A stretch of 14,144 nt of DNA, taken from Sulfurimonas sp. GTDB taxonomy: Bacteria; Campylobacterota; Campylobacteria; Campylobacterales; Sulfurimonadaceae. Below, piece after piece: positions 7,846 through 14,144 of this stretch (positions are counted from its first letter, which is position 1; every line of letters starts with the position of its first letter). The DNA lies in contig DAOVJL010000010.1 in NCBI GenBank assembly GCA_030673275.1, forward strand, positions 1 through 14,144. The letters are read 5' to 3'. A program made the position numbers and the translations under genes. Under the pieces are notes generated by a model, which did not search any database, was not told the DNA's origin, and saw only the letters and a program-made list of their open reading frames with translations.

Positions 7846-7872
7846 ATATCGACATAAAAAGAAAAATATTAA
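7846..7872 (-). promoter_or_regulatory. Putative sigma-28 (FliA) promoter of flgM
   Basis: In the flgJ-flgM gap the minus strand has GTCGATAT, close to the sigma-28 -10 consensus GCCGATAA and to the CGATAT core described for Campylobacter. With 13 bases between the octamers, against 11 in the classic form, TTAATATT at 7872-7865 is a partial match to TAAAGTTT. It overlaps the flgJ stop codon. The predicted start near 7839 would give a leader of about 38 bases before the flgM ATG. The -10 match is good and the -35 match is modest. Confidence 0.5.
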
Positions 7873-8171
7873 CCTTTCTGACTCAAATAATCATAAAGCA
7901 TTTGGGAAAATCCGAATCCACCCGCACTAGCTTTAGCCAACTCTTCTCTATACATAGATTTGTATATTTTATCTCCTGGATCATTTTGCGCTGAAAAAAG
8001 ATTTTTCTCATCTTTCATCGCATTATCCATTAACATTTTAAGTATCACCGATTCAAAAGCATCTGTTTGTTCTCTTAGCTTAGCATCATCCGTAGTAGCA
8101 TCAATTTTAGGTATAGTATGCTGTTGCGACATAAACTGAGCTTGCATATTAATTGAGTTTGCGCCGTACAT
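7869..8171 (-). CDS. flgJ: Rod-binding protein FlgJ, short form without muramidase domain
   Basis: This 100-residue protein corresponds to the N-terminal rod-binding domain of FlgJ, which caps and helps assemble the flagellar rod in the periplasm. The pattern QTDAFESVILKMLMDNAMK (about 35-53) and the later IYKSMYREELAKA (about 69-81) with an amphipathic C-terminal segment match that domain. The peptidoglycan-hydrolase half found in enterobacterial FlgJ (about 300 residues in all) is absent. Another enzyme must therefore open the cell wall for the rod, as in other Campylobacterota with single-domain FlgJ. The ATG shares one base with the flgI stop (TAATG), a translational coupling arrangement. 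There is no signal peptide, consistent with export through the flagellar apparatus. Confidence 0.9.
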   Translation of the reverse strand: MYGANSINMQAQFMSQQHTIPKIDATTDDAKLREQTDAFESVILKMLMDNAMKDEKNLFSAQNDPGDKIYKSMYREELAKASAGGFGFSQMLYDYLSQKG

Positions 8172-9214
8172 TATATTAGCTTCAACTCTGCAGAGATGCT
8201 GCCAGCACTCTTCATTGCTTCTAAAATTGAAATCACATCCTTTGGAGTGGCTCCCATTTTTTGAAGTGAACGAACTAAATTAGCTACTGTTGTAGTTCCC
8301 TTTTTTGTATATAACTCATTTTCATTTAAACCAATAACCATATTTTCATCTACAACCATAGAACCTGCCGGTTTGCTTAAATCACTCTGCTCAGTAATCT
8401 TTATAGTTATATCTCCATGAGTCATAATTATTGGTTTTATTTTAATACCAACACCAGAAATTATAGTTCCTGTTCTCTCGTTTATAACTATTCTGTTTTT
8501 TATACTGTATTGCATATTTATATCTTGTATTTCTGCTAAAAACTCTATCATACTTCTATTTTTTGGTTTTTTTAGCTTAACTGTTCTAGAGTCCATTGCG
8601 ACCGCTGTTTGAGTGCTGTAGAAGTTATTTATACTTTTTTGAATTGACACACTGTTCTTAAAATTTGCTTCTTTTAATGAAAGTGTTACAAACTCTTGAT
8701 TATATAGATTAATCAGTATCTCCCTCTCCACTAATCCACCATTATAAATCAATCCGACAGTTGGGTGAGTCTCCGCTCCAACTCCAGTATTTCTTCCTCC
8801 AATACTTACAGAACCTTGAGCCAATGCATATATCTTACCGTCAACACCTTTTAATGGAGTCATTAGAAGTGTTCCGCCCTCTAATGATTTTGCATCACCG
8901 ATTGATGATACAGTGATATTAAATTTATCACCCTGTCTGGAAAATGGAGCAAGTTCTGCTGTAACAACAACCGCTGCAACATTTTTTGACTTAATATCAA
9001 CAGGATCCATATCAATATTCATAGCTTTAAGCATGTTTGCAATTGATTGCAGTGTAAATTTTGAAGTAGTACCGTCACCGGTCTTTTTTAAACCGACAAC
9101 AAGAGAATATCCTATAAGATGATTATCTCTAACGCCAACAATATTTGCAACATCTGCTATTTTTGTAGCATAAACAGCTGTAACAACAAGTAAAAACAAG
9201 ATAACTTTTCTCAT
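8171..9214 (-). CDS. flgI: Flagellar P-ring protein FlgI
   Basis: This 347-residue secreted protein forms the P ring around the flagellar rod in the peptidoglycan layer. A signal peptide is visible (basic MRK, hydrophobic core about 4-14, probable cut after VYA at 16). It is followed by the family landmarks IADVANIVGVRDN, LIGYSLVVGLKKTGD and a GGTLLMTPLKG loop. The C-terminus (from about 305) has the typical YTKKGTTTVANLVRSL and a final alpha/beta segment. Length is normal and the reading frame intact. ATG 9214 has AAGGA 6 bases upstream. A strong sigma-54 promoter match lies about 30 bases upstream of the ATG, so flgI is the first gene of a flagellar operon running through flgJ, flgM, flgN and flgK. 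The stop overlaps the flgJ start by one base. Confidence 0.97.
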   Translation of the reverse strand: MRKVILFLLVVTAVYATKIADVANIVGVRDNHLIGYSLVVGLKKTGDGTTSKFTLQSIANMLKAMNIDMDPVDIKSKNVAAVVVTAELAPFSRQGDKFNITVSSIGDAKSLEGGTLLMTPLKGVDGKIYALAQGSVSIGGRNTGVGAETHPTVGLIYNGGLVEREILINLYNQEFVTLSLKEANFKNSVSIQKSINNFYSTQTAVAMDSRTVKLKKPKNRSMIEFLAEIQDINMQYSIKNRIVINERTGTIISGVGIKIKPIIMTHGDITIKITEQSDLSKPAGSMVVDENMVIGLNENELYTKKGTTTVANLVRSLQKMGATPKDVISILEAMKSAGSISAELKLI

Positions 9215-9241
9215 AACTAATCCTTAAACTAGTTATTACCG

Positions 9242-9258
9242 AGCAACTATTATTCCAA
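9242..9258 (-). promoter_or_regulatory. Sigma-54 (RpoN) promoter of flgI
   Basis: The minus strand reads TTGGAATAATAGTTGCT. This gives GG, exactly ten bases, then GC, with TTGG at -24 and TTGC at -12, close to the RpoN consensus YTGGCACGRNNNTTGCW. The predicted start near 9231 leaves a leader of about 17 bases that carries the flgI Shine-Dalgarno. Rod, ring and hook genes of Campylobacter and Helicobacter are typically RpoN-dependent, which fits the gene that follows. Confidence 0.8.
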
Positions 9259-9293
9259 CAATACTATGACTTTAGCTTTAGTGAGAAGAATTT

Positions 9294-9315
9294 GTGGAGG
9301 AATTACTTCCTTCAC
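9294..9315. repeat. Imperfect palindrome upstream of the flgI sigma-54 promoter
   Basis: GTGGAGGAA (9294-9302) and TTCCTTCAC (9307-9315) form an inverted repeat with 9-base arms, one mismatch and a 4-base centre. It lies between rsmD and the sigma-54 promoter, centred about 73 bases upstream of the predicted start, and could be an activator (NtrC/FlgR-type) site. It is 8 bases past the rsmD stop but has no U-run on the minus strand, so an intrinsic terminator is less likely. Confidence 0.4.
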
Positions 9316-9323
9316 GAAGAAGA

Positions 9324-9908
9324 CTATATATAGTATGTCAGAGTTGTATTTCCGAATTTTTTAGATTTTTTTAGAGTGAATGGACCTATGTTGTCTGGAA
9401 TCTCTAGACCACTCATATGTTCTATGATTATAAGTTTTACTCTCTCTTCTGGAAGGGAAGCTATCAAATCCATTGTCTTATCGTAGATATCTTCCATCCC
9501 TTCTCTGATGTTAAAAGGGGGATCAATATAGAAGTATGCAGGTTCATTTTTTCTTTGTAGAGTTTTTATAACACTTTTTATATTTGTAAAACTGTCTCCG
9601 GCAAAAACTTCACATGCACTTGGATCAGTCTCTTGAATATTCTCTTTTAGTATTTTAAGTGCGTCTCTGTCACGCTCCATAAACATAACACTTTTTGCAC
9701 CGCGACTTAGTGCCTCTAGTCCAATTGAACCGCTTCCTGAAAACAGTTCTACAAAATTTGCATCAACTATATCAAACTGAAGTGTGTTAAAAAAAGATTC
9801 TAAAACTATTACTTTTGATGTTCTTGTTGTTGTTTTTGATGGAAGTTTTAGAGTTTTATTTTTAAATTTTCCAGAAATTATTTTTTTTGCTATTTGTTTA
9901 CTTTTCAT
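9324..9908 (-). CDS. rsmD: 16S rRNA (guanine(966)-N2)-methyltransferase RsmD
   Basis: This 194-residue cytoplasmic enzyme uses S-adenosylmethionine to methylate N2 of G966 in 16S rRNA during 30S subunit assembly. It has the RsmD layout: a basic N-terminus with IISGKFKNKTLKLP (10-23) and TTRTSKVIVLESFFNTL (27-43, the counterpart of the usual RPT..RE..FN.L), then motif I ELFSGSGSIGLEALSRGA (54-71), the acidic residue after motif I in MERD (77-80), and motif IV DPPF (129-132). Length is typical. The start at ATG 9908 overlaps the end of the preceding small gene by 11 bases and has no strong ribosome site of its own, so it is probably translated by coupling. The neighbouring flgI has its own promoter, so rsmD probably closes the upstream transcription unit. 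Confidence 0.93.
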   Translation of the reverse strand: MKSKQIAKKIISGKFKNKTLKLPSKTTTRTSKVIVLESFFNTLQFDIVDANFVELFSGSGSIGLEALSRGAKSVMFMERDRDALKILKENIQETDPSACEVFAGDSFTNIKSVIKTLQRKNEPAYFYIDPPFNIREGMEDIYDKTMDLIASLPEERVKLIIIEHMSGLEIPDNIGPFTLKKSKKFGNTTLTYYI

Positions 9909-10266
9909 AAAATGCTTTTACTGCTTTTAAAATATTTTCTTGATACTCTAAAGTTAAAGCTTCTATCCGTTTTTGTAAAATATCAAATCCTAAAGCTGGC
10001 TCATCTTCTACTTCTTCAACAACAGAAATATTTTTATTGATACTTTCATATCTTTTTTCAAGTGCCAAAATAAGCTGTGATTTTGAAAATGGTTTAACTA
10101 AGTCAGAATTTTTATCACTAGATATATAGAAACATCTCTCATCGTTAAGACACTTTATATCTCTCAAAACAATATCACAATGCTTTAATGAACTAAGGTG
10201 ATTGTCTAAAAACAGTTCTAATGATTTTTGCATTAGTGGTGATTTACACTCAACGGCTACTCTCAA
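9898..10266 (-). CDS. Small protein of unknown function, possibly a degenerate mini-receiver
   Basis: I do not recognise this 122-residue protein as a named family. It begins at TTG 10266-10264, supported by AAGGA exactly 6 bases upstream. Residues 1-75 recall a shortened response-regulator receiver fold: a first strand and helix (RVAVECKSPLMQKSLELFL), a strand ending in DIVLRD (31-36), a strand with ISSD (48-51), and LVKPFSKSQLILALEKRY (56-73), which looks like the receiver Lys-Pro loop and last helix. The paired acidic residues after the first strand are missing, and the fold would lack about 45 residues, so phosphorylation is unlikely. Residues 80-95 are acidic and 95-122 form a probable helix. 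It overlaps rsmD by 11 bases, so the two are expressed together. The receiver relation is an inference; a role beside rsmD is unknown. Confidence 0.7.
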   Translation of the reverse strand: MRVAVECKSPLMQKSLELFLDNHLSSLKHCDIVLRDIKCLNDERCFYISSDKNSDLVKPFSKSQLILALEKRYESINKNISVVEEVEDEPALGFDILQKRIEALTLEYQENILKAVKAFYEK

Positions 10267-10318
10267 AAATTTTCCTTATAAATTATAAATATATTTTAAT
10301 GACAAGAAGTATAACACA

Positions 10319-11398
10319 TTAAAAATCAAAAATATCGTCTAAGTCTTCTTCGACATCAGGCACTTCTTGTTGGGTCCACATATTTGTTATAGTGTGCATA
10401 TCACTAATAATTGAAGCATCAAAAGAGTTTATTTTACTTTCATCCCCTGAAGATAAATCTTCTTGCCATTTACCAAGAACATACATAAAACTCTCTAAAA
10501 GCATAAAAATATTTTTAACAGTCTCTTCATTTTCTGGTAACGGATTATCTTTGAGTGTGTTTGAAAACTTTGACATTGAACTACCTAACTCATCAAAGAA
10601 TGTGTAAAAAGAGAGTATCGATGCATATTTTACAAATTGTTCAGCCAATTTTTCAATAGTCTCGACTGAAACTGAACTTTCATCTTTCATAATATTTATT
10701 ATCGCAAAATCAATTTCTGCATGAATCTCTCTCAGTTCTTCCAAATCATCTTTTATAAGATCTTGTACTTGCGCTTTTATAAGATCTTCATCAGATTCAG
10801 CACCTGCAACTATTTCTTGTTCATTTTTAGTATCTGTTAACTTATTTTTATTTACCATAGTATCTAACATACGAAAAGATTTTACAAGCTCTTCATTTTT
10901 AGTTAACAACTCTCTATTTTGTTCTTCTAATCTTAAATTAAGATTTTCAATCACCTCAACATGTGAATCAACAAATTTCTTATTACTAATGGATTGGGAC
11001 ACTTTATAAACAACCTTCGTTAATTGCTCATTCTTTATTGGTTTTGTTATAAAACCGTTAATACCAAGTTCAATAGCATTAGATAAAAATTCAATTTCAT
11101 TATGTGCACTTGTAATAATAATTTCTTGATCAGGATTCATTGAAAGCATAACCTTACTCATCTCTATACCGTTTAACCTTGGCATGTTAATATCAGTTAT
11201 AACAATATCATAGTATTCATCATTATTTTTATTGTATTGAAAATATTTATCTAATCCATCTTGTCCGTCTTGGGCAGTATCTATAGTCTTAAAATAATTG
11301 TCTAACAACTCTTTGGTCGTATTAAGCAACTGATTATCATCTTCAACATAAAGTACCTTTAAGTCTTTTGTATATTCCAAAAGTAACTTTAATTCCAT
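10319..11398 (-). CDS. Response regulator: receiver, coiled coil, helical output domain, CheZ-like acidic tail
   Basis: This 359-residue soluble signalling protein has an N-terminal receiver domain (about 10-135). Its expected residues are Glu19-Asp20-Asp21 in YVEDD, phosphoacceptor Asp69 in ITDINMP, Thr96 and Lys119 in TKP. Residues about 143-190 form a coiled coil that probably mediates dimerisation. Residues about 205-340 are predicted all-helical, with no recognised DNA-binding, GGDEF, EAL or phosphatase motif. The protein ends in a highly acidic tail, VEEDLDDIFDF, reminiscent of the C-terminal CheY-binding peptide of CheZ. That likeness suggests docking on a receiver, but this is inference. 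AAGGAG gives a strong ribosome site before ATG 11398. It follows the single-domain regulator gene after 29 bases and is the last gene of the signalling cassette. Its output is unknown. Confidence 0.85.
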   Translation of the reverse strand: MELKLLLEYTKDLKVLYVEDDNQLLNTTKELLDNYFKTIDTAQDGQDGLDKYFQYNKNNDEYYDIVITDINMPRLNGIEMSKVMLSMNPDQEIIITSAHNEIEFLSNAIELGINGFITKPIKNEQLTKVVYKVSQSISNKKFVDSHVEVIENLNLRLEEQNRELLTKNEELVKSFRMLDTMVNKNKLTDTKNEQEIVAGAESDEDLIKAQVQDLIKDDLEELREIHAEIDFAIINIMKDESSVSVETIEKLAEQFVKYASILSFYTFFDELGSSMSKFSNTLKDNPLPENEETVKNIFMLLESFMYVLGKWQEDLSSGDESKINSFDASIISDMHTITNMWTQQEVPDVEEDLDDIFDF

Positions 11399-11427
11399 AA
11401 TTTTCTCCTTTTTTCTCTAAGTATTAT

Positions 11428-11847
11428 TTATTGCCCTATTCTTGGAGAGTAAAGCAGTCTGACTGAAATTTTTTCCAAAACTTCCATAATATTTTTTATC
11501 TGCATTGGCTTAAGAAGGTATCCATCTACATTCATAGATATACACTCTGTCATGTAAGAAGTCTTATTCCAAGCAGAGTAGACTATAATTGGGATATCCT
11601 TATCCTTTGCTCTAATCCTTTTTATAAGTTCTATGCCATCCATACGAGGCATAGATATATCCGTAACTATTATATCAAAAGAACCATTTTCATACTTCTC
11701 AAACCCTTCAACTCCATCAATTGCTGTTGTTATTTGAGTGAAAAAGTTTTTAAACAAATCTACTGATGTTTCACGCATACTCAAATCATCCTCTATATAA
11801 AGCAGATGAAGATTATTTGTCATTTTTAAAATCTCTTTAGTTGTCAT
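11428..11847 (-). CDS. Single-domain (CheY-like) response regulator
   Basis: This 139-residue protein is essentially one receiver domain, with no output domain. The phosphorylation residues are complete: Glu19-Asp20-Asp21 in YIEDD, phosphoacceptor Asp63 in VTDISMP, Ser91 in place of Thr, and Lys113 in LKP. It therefore probably acts by protein-protein contact or as a phosphotransfer intermediate, like CheY or Spo0F. The start at ATG 11847 has GAGGA about 9 bases upstream, inside the end of the kinase gene. An internal ATG eight codons later would still leave a full receiver. The gap to the kinase stop is 5 bases, so that kinase is its most likely partner. Its receiver resembles that of the next gene more than that of the kinase (same YxEDD and TDIxMPR forms), suggesting a local duplication followed by gain of an output region. 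Confidence 0.92.
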   Translation of the reverse strand: MTTKEILKMTNNLHLLYIEDDLSMRETSVDLFKNFFTQITTAIDGVEGFEKYENGSFDIIVTDISMPRMDGIELIKRIRAKDKDIPIIVYSAWNKTSYMTECISMNVDGYLLKPMQIKNIMEVLEKISVRLLYSPRIGQ

Positions 11848-11852
11848 TTGAA

Positions 11853-13055
11853 TTAATCCTCAAAAATTTCTATTGTAAAACAGGCACCGATGCTTCTCCC
11901 TTTAGTGTCATTTTTATTAACCACACTTAACTTCCCATTATGATGATTTTCAATAATAGTTTTTGACATATAGAGCCCTAAACCTGTTCCGTTCTTTTCA
12001 TCTTTTGTTGAGAAGTACGGATCAAAAATCTTCTCTATAATATCTCCAGGTATTCCTCCGCCGTTGTCGCATATAGTGATACTTTTATCATTAGTTATGA
12101 TTATTATTTCTGGATTTTTTATCTCTTTTTCTGTAAAGTTGTCTTGTGCATTTTTTAAGATATTCAAAATTACCTGCATTATCTCATTATCATAAAGTTT
12201 TATAGTGTCTTTAGCGTCATAATTACAAATAAGTTTAATACCCTGATCCTCTAAAGAACTCGTTATAATCTTCAGTGCTTTATCTATTACACTCTCAAGT
12301 GTTGTAACTACCATTTCTTTATTTGGTTTATAGAAATTTCTAAAATCATCTATAGTTGTTGTTAAGCTCTGAACATACTCTTCTATGTTTACAAATCTTT
12401 GCTTGAAGTACTCTTTTGCCTCTTCTATCCCATCTTCTGTAGAAAAGTCAAAAGCTTCTAATTCCAGTTTCATCTGCAAGTTTACTGTTGTACTTGCAAT
12501 AGCACCCAATGGTTGTCTCCATTGATGAGCAATCATACTTATCATCTCACCCATTTGTGCAAGACGGGATTGTTCAATCATTGCTTTTTCTTGCTGTTGA
12601 TTCTTCTTTGTCTCTTCTTCAAGTGAAATAAATGCTTGTTTTAATTTTTTTGTTTTAGCAAAAAGGTTTATATACAGATTTAATTTATTGAGGAATTGGT
12701 ACTTTTCAATTGGTTTTGTAAAGTAATCAGTTGCTCCAACCTCATATCCATACTTTACAAACTCTTCTGCCTTAAATGCAGCCGTTAAAAAAATTATAGG
12801 AATATCTTTAGTTTTAGGGTTCAGTTTTAAAAATCTGGCTGTCTCAAAGCCATCCATTTCAGGCATCTGTACATCTAAAAGTATTAAATCAATGTTAGTT
12901 TCTAAAACTATTTTCAAAGCCTCTTGACCACTTAAAGCCTGTATGAAATTTACTTTTTTGACATCCTCATTACCTATTTTATTACTAGATATTAAAGCCT
13001 CTAAAGAGAAGAGATTTGCTTCTACATCATCTACAGCCAATATATTGATTATCAT
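11853..13055 (-). CDS. Soluble histidine kinase with N-terminal receiver domain (REC-HK)
   Basis: This 400-residue protein has no membrane segment. Residues 1-125 form a receiver (Asp9-Asp10, phosphoacceptor Asp61 in LLDVQMP, Thr91, Lys114 in TKP). A coiled-coil linker (about 130-168) follows. The dimerisation helix carries His177 in MIAHQWRQPLGAI, and the ATPase domain (about 250-400) has an N box with Asn298 and Asn302, a G1 box DNGGGIP (330-336), an F box FDPYFSTK and a G2 box GTGLGL (356-361). It should autophosphorylate on His177 and pass phosphate to receivers, with input arriving through its own receiver or a partner rather than a periplasmic sensor. Its ATG shares one base with the stop of the CheB-CheR gene, and AGGAG is embedded in that gene's last codons, so the two are coupled. 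The two following regulators are probable targets. Confidence 0.95.
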   Translation of the reverse strand: MIINILAVDDVEANLFSLEALISSNKIGNEDVKKVNFIQALSGQEALKIVLETNIDLILLDVQMPEMDGFETARFLKLNPKTKDIPIIFLTAAFKAEEFVKYGYEVGATDYFTKPIEKYQFLNKLNLYINLFAKTKKLKQAFISLEEETKKNQQQEKAMIEQSRLAQMGEMISMIAHQWRQPLGAIASTTVNLQMKLELEAFDFSTEDGIEEAKEYFKQRFVNIEEYVQSLTTTIDDFRNFYKPNKEMVVTTLESVIDKALKIITSSLEDQGIKLICNYDAKDTIKLYDNEIMQVILNILKNAQDNFTEKEIKNPEIIIITNDKSITICDNGGGIPGDIIEKIFDPYFSTKDEKNGTGLGLYMSKTIIENHHNGKLSVVNKNDTKGRSIGACFTIEIFED

Positions 13056-14144
13056 TAAGTTCTCCTCATATAAATTTTATTTCCAAGCTCTGCATATTGA
13101 TACTCTTGTGGCATTTTTTCGCTCTCTCCTAAAACTAAAAAACCATTTTTATCTAATGAATTATCAATAGTATAAAACACATGTTTTTGTAGTTTTTCAT
13201 TAAAATATATCAATACATTTCTGCAAAATATAAGATTAAACTCATTTATAGAGACATCTGTCACTAGATTGTGTTTGAAAAAAAGAACTCTATTTCTAAT
13301 CTCTTTTTTTATCTCTATAAAGTCATCTTCAATATTAAACCATCTCTTTGAATCTTCTTTACCGCCGCTATCTTTATAATTTTTTTCAAACTCTACCAGT
13401 TCACTCTTTGCAAAGAGTCCATTTTTGGCTTCTTCTAAAATTGTTTTATTAAAATCTGTCGCATATATTTGACATTTACCAAGCAATCCTGCCTCATCAA
13501 GTAGCATAGCTATACTATATGGCTCTTTTCCTTTTGAACATCCAGCACACCAGATTCTAATATTTTCTAATTTTTCTAAAACTGGGACAATCTCTTTTTT
13601 AACTTTATTAAAAACTTCCGGGTTTCTAAAAAAGGTAGTTACATTTATAGAGAATGCACGAACTAATCTAGCAAATAAGTTTTCATCATCCATAACTGCT
13701 CTCTCAAACTCTTTAAAATCAGTTATAAAATTTTGACCCATTGTAAGTTCTATTCGTCTTATTATAGAACTTCTCTCATAATCTCTATAGTCATAACCAT
13801 ATATTAAAAAAATATTTTCTAAAAAAGAATCTATCTCATCTTTCATATCAACTGTTGTTGATAAAGAAAGCTTTAAATATTCTATTATTTGGTCTAAGTT
13901 TAATATTTTTGAAAAATTCTTTGTTTCTATAGCATTGAGAGGCATCTCTTTTGCCTCACACTCCTTAGGATTTTGTATAATTATTTCGCAGTTACTCTCT
14001 TTTAGCTCTTTTAAAGAGTGGCTTCCATCACTTCCATATCCACATAACAATATGGCAAGAAGAGACTCACTATACTCATAAACCAAAGATTTAAATGTAA
14101 TATCTATAGAAGGTCTTGCATAGTTTAGTTTACTCTCACTCTCT
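13055..14144 (-). CDS. CheB-CheR fusion (methylesterase-methyltransferase), 5' end outside window
   Basis: The frame is open to the right edge, and 362 residues are visible. Residues about 1-75 are the end of a CheB methylesterase domain: ARPSIDITF (9-17), the catalytic aspartate in GYGSDG (Asp39) and EMPLNAIE (66-73). Its Ser and His lie outside the window. From about 105 to the end is a full CheR methyltransferase: helical N-domain, VTTFFRN (168-174), SAM-binding IWCAGCSKGKEPYS (197-210), ATDFNK (228-233), NLIFCRNVLIYF (303-314) and VLGESE (337-342). CheR methylates and CheB demethylates receptor glutamates. Having both in one chain, without the PAS and kinase modules often attached, next to a separate kinase gene, suggests a dedicated adaptation unit. 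The SAM loop has Lys where Thr and Glu are usual. A TTG at 14086 is not the true start, because homology continues upstream of it. Confidence 0.9.
   Translation of the reverse strand, partial: ESESKLNYARPSIDITFKSLVYEYSESLLAILLCGYGSDGSHSLKELKESNCEIIIQNPKECEAKEMPLNAIETKNFSKILNLDQIIEYLKLSLSTTVDMKDEIDSFLENIFLIYGYDYRDYERSSIIRRIELTMGQNFITDFKEFERAVMDDENLFARLVRAFSINVTTFFRNPEVFNKVKKEIVPVLEKLENIRIWCAGCSKGKEPYSIAMLLDEAGLLGKCQIYATDFNKTILEEAKNGLFAKSELVEFEKNYKDSGGKEDSKRWFNIEDDFIEIKKEIRNRVLFFKHNLVTDVSINEFNLIFCRNVLIYFNEKLQKHVFYTIDNSLDKNGFLVLGESEKMPQEYQYAELGNKIYMRRT

Noticed and set aside
9294..9315. Inverted repeat after rsmD as an intrinsic terminator
   Set aside because: On the transcribed minus strand the stem has an A-C mismatch and no U-run follows. 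An activator-site reading is equally or more likely, so it is listed as a repeat only.
10282..10287. TATAAT on the minus strand before the small gene upstream of rsmD
   Set aside because: A start about 7 bases downstream would fall on the ribosome site itself. No -35 has proper spacing (TTGTCA is only 12 bases away), and the gap is almost all A and T.
14084..14086. TTG 14086 as start of a stand-alone CheR protein
   Set aside because: The frame stays open to the window edge, and the upstream codons continue the CheB domain (ARPSIDITF), so the gene begins outside the window.

Overview
The window is AT-rich and looks like chromosome of a Campylobacterota (Epsilonproteobacteria) member close to Sulfurimonas. 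Three things point there: a heteromeric ATP-citrate lyase (aclB-aclA), the key enzyme of the reductive TCA cycle in this group; the compact flagellar order flgI-flgJ-flgM-flgN-flgK, which as I recall matches Campylobacter; and many receiver-domain signalling proteins. Every supported gene is on the minus strand, so transcription runs from right to left. Both ends cut genes: aclA at the left and a CheB-CheR fusion at the right. I see no tRNA, rRNA, CRISPR array, insertion sequence or phage gene. The longest stretch without a gene is about 109 bases (9215-9323).

In transcription order, the right third (about 14144-10319) is a four-gene signalling cassette. It holds a CheB-CheR fusion (5' end outside the window), a soluble histidine kinase with an N-terminal receiver domain, a single-domain response regulator, and a response regulator with a coiled coil, a helical region and a tail that resembles the CheY-binding end of CheZ. 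The first two genes overlap by one base (TAATG), and the next gaps are 5 and 29 bases. After a 52-base gap come a small unknown protein that looks like a shrunken receiver domain, and rsmD (16S rRNA m2G966 methyltransferase), which overlap by 11 bases.

The middle (9258-5254) is a flagellar operon: P-ring protein FlgI, rod-binding FlgJ without a muramidase domain, anti-sigma-28 factor FlgM, FlgN-like chaperone and hook-filament junction protein FlgK. A good sigma-54 promoter match lies just upstream of flgI. A sigma-28-like site lies in the flgJ-flgM gap, so FlgM could be made both with the hook-basal-body genes and in a late feedback phase. An imperfect palindrome lies about 73 bases upstream of the predicted sigma-54 start.

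The left part follows flgK with almost no gaps. It contains an orphan DppC/OppC-type ABC permease with a degenerate EAA loop, an AI-2E/PerM-family membrane protein, a TrpG/PabA glutaminase and a GT39-like multi-spanning membrane protein. Then, after 87 bases with a possible extended -10 promoter and a perfect 14-base palindrome, come aclB and the start of aclA. The signalling cassette is the best candidate for a poorly described system. The flagellar and carbon-fixation genes are conventional.
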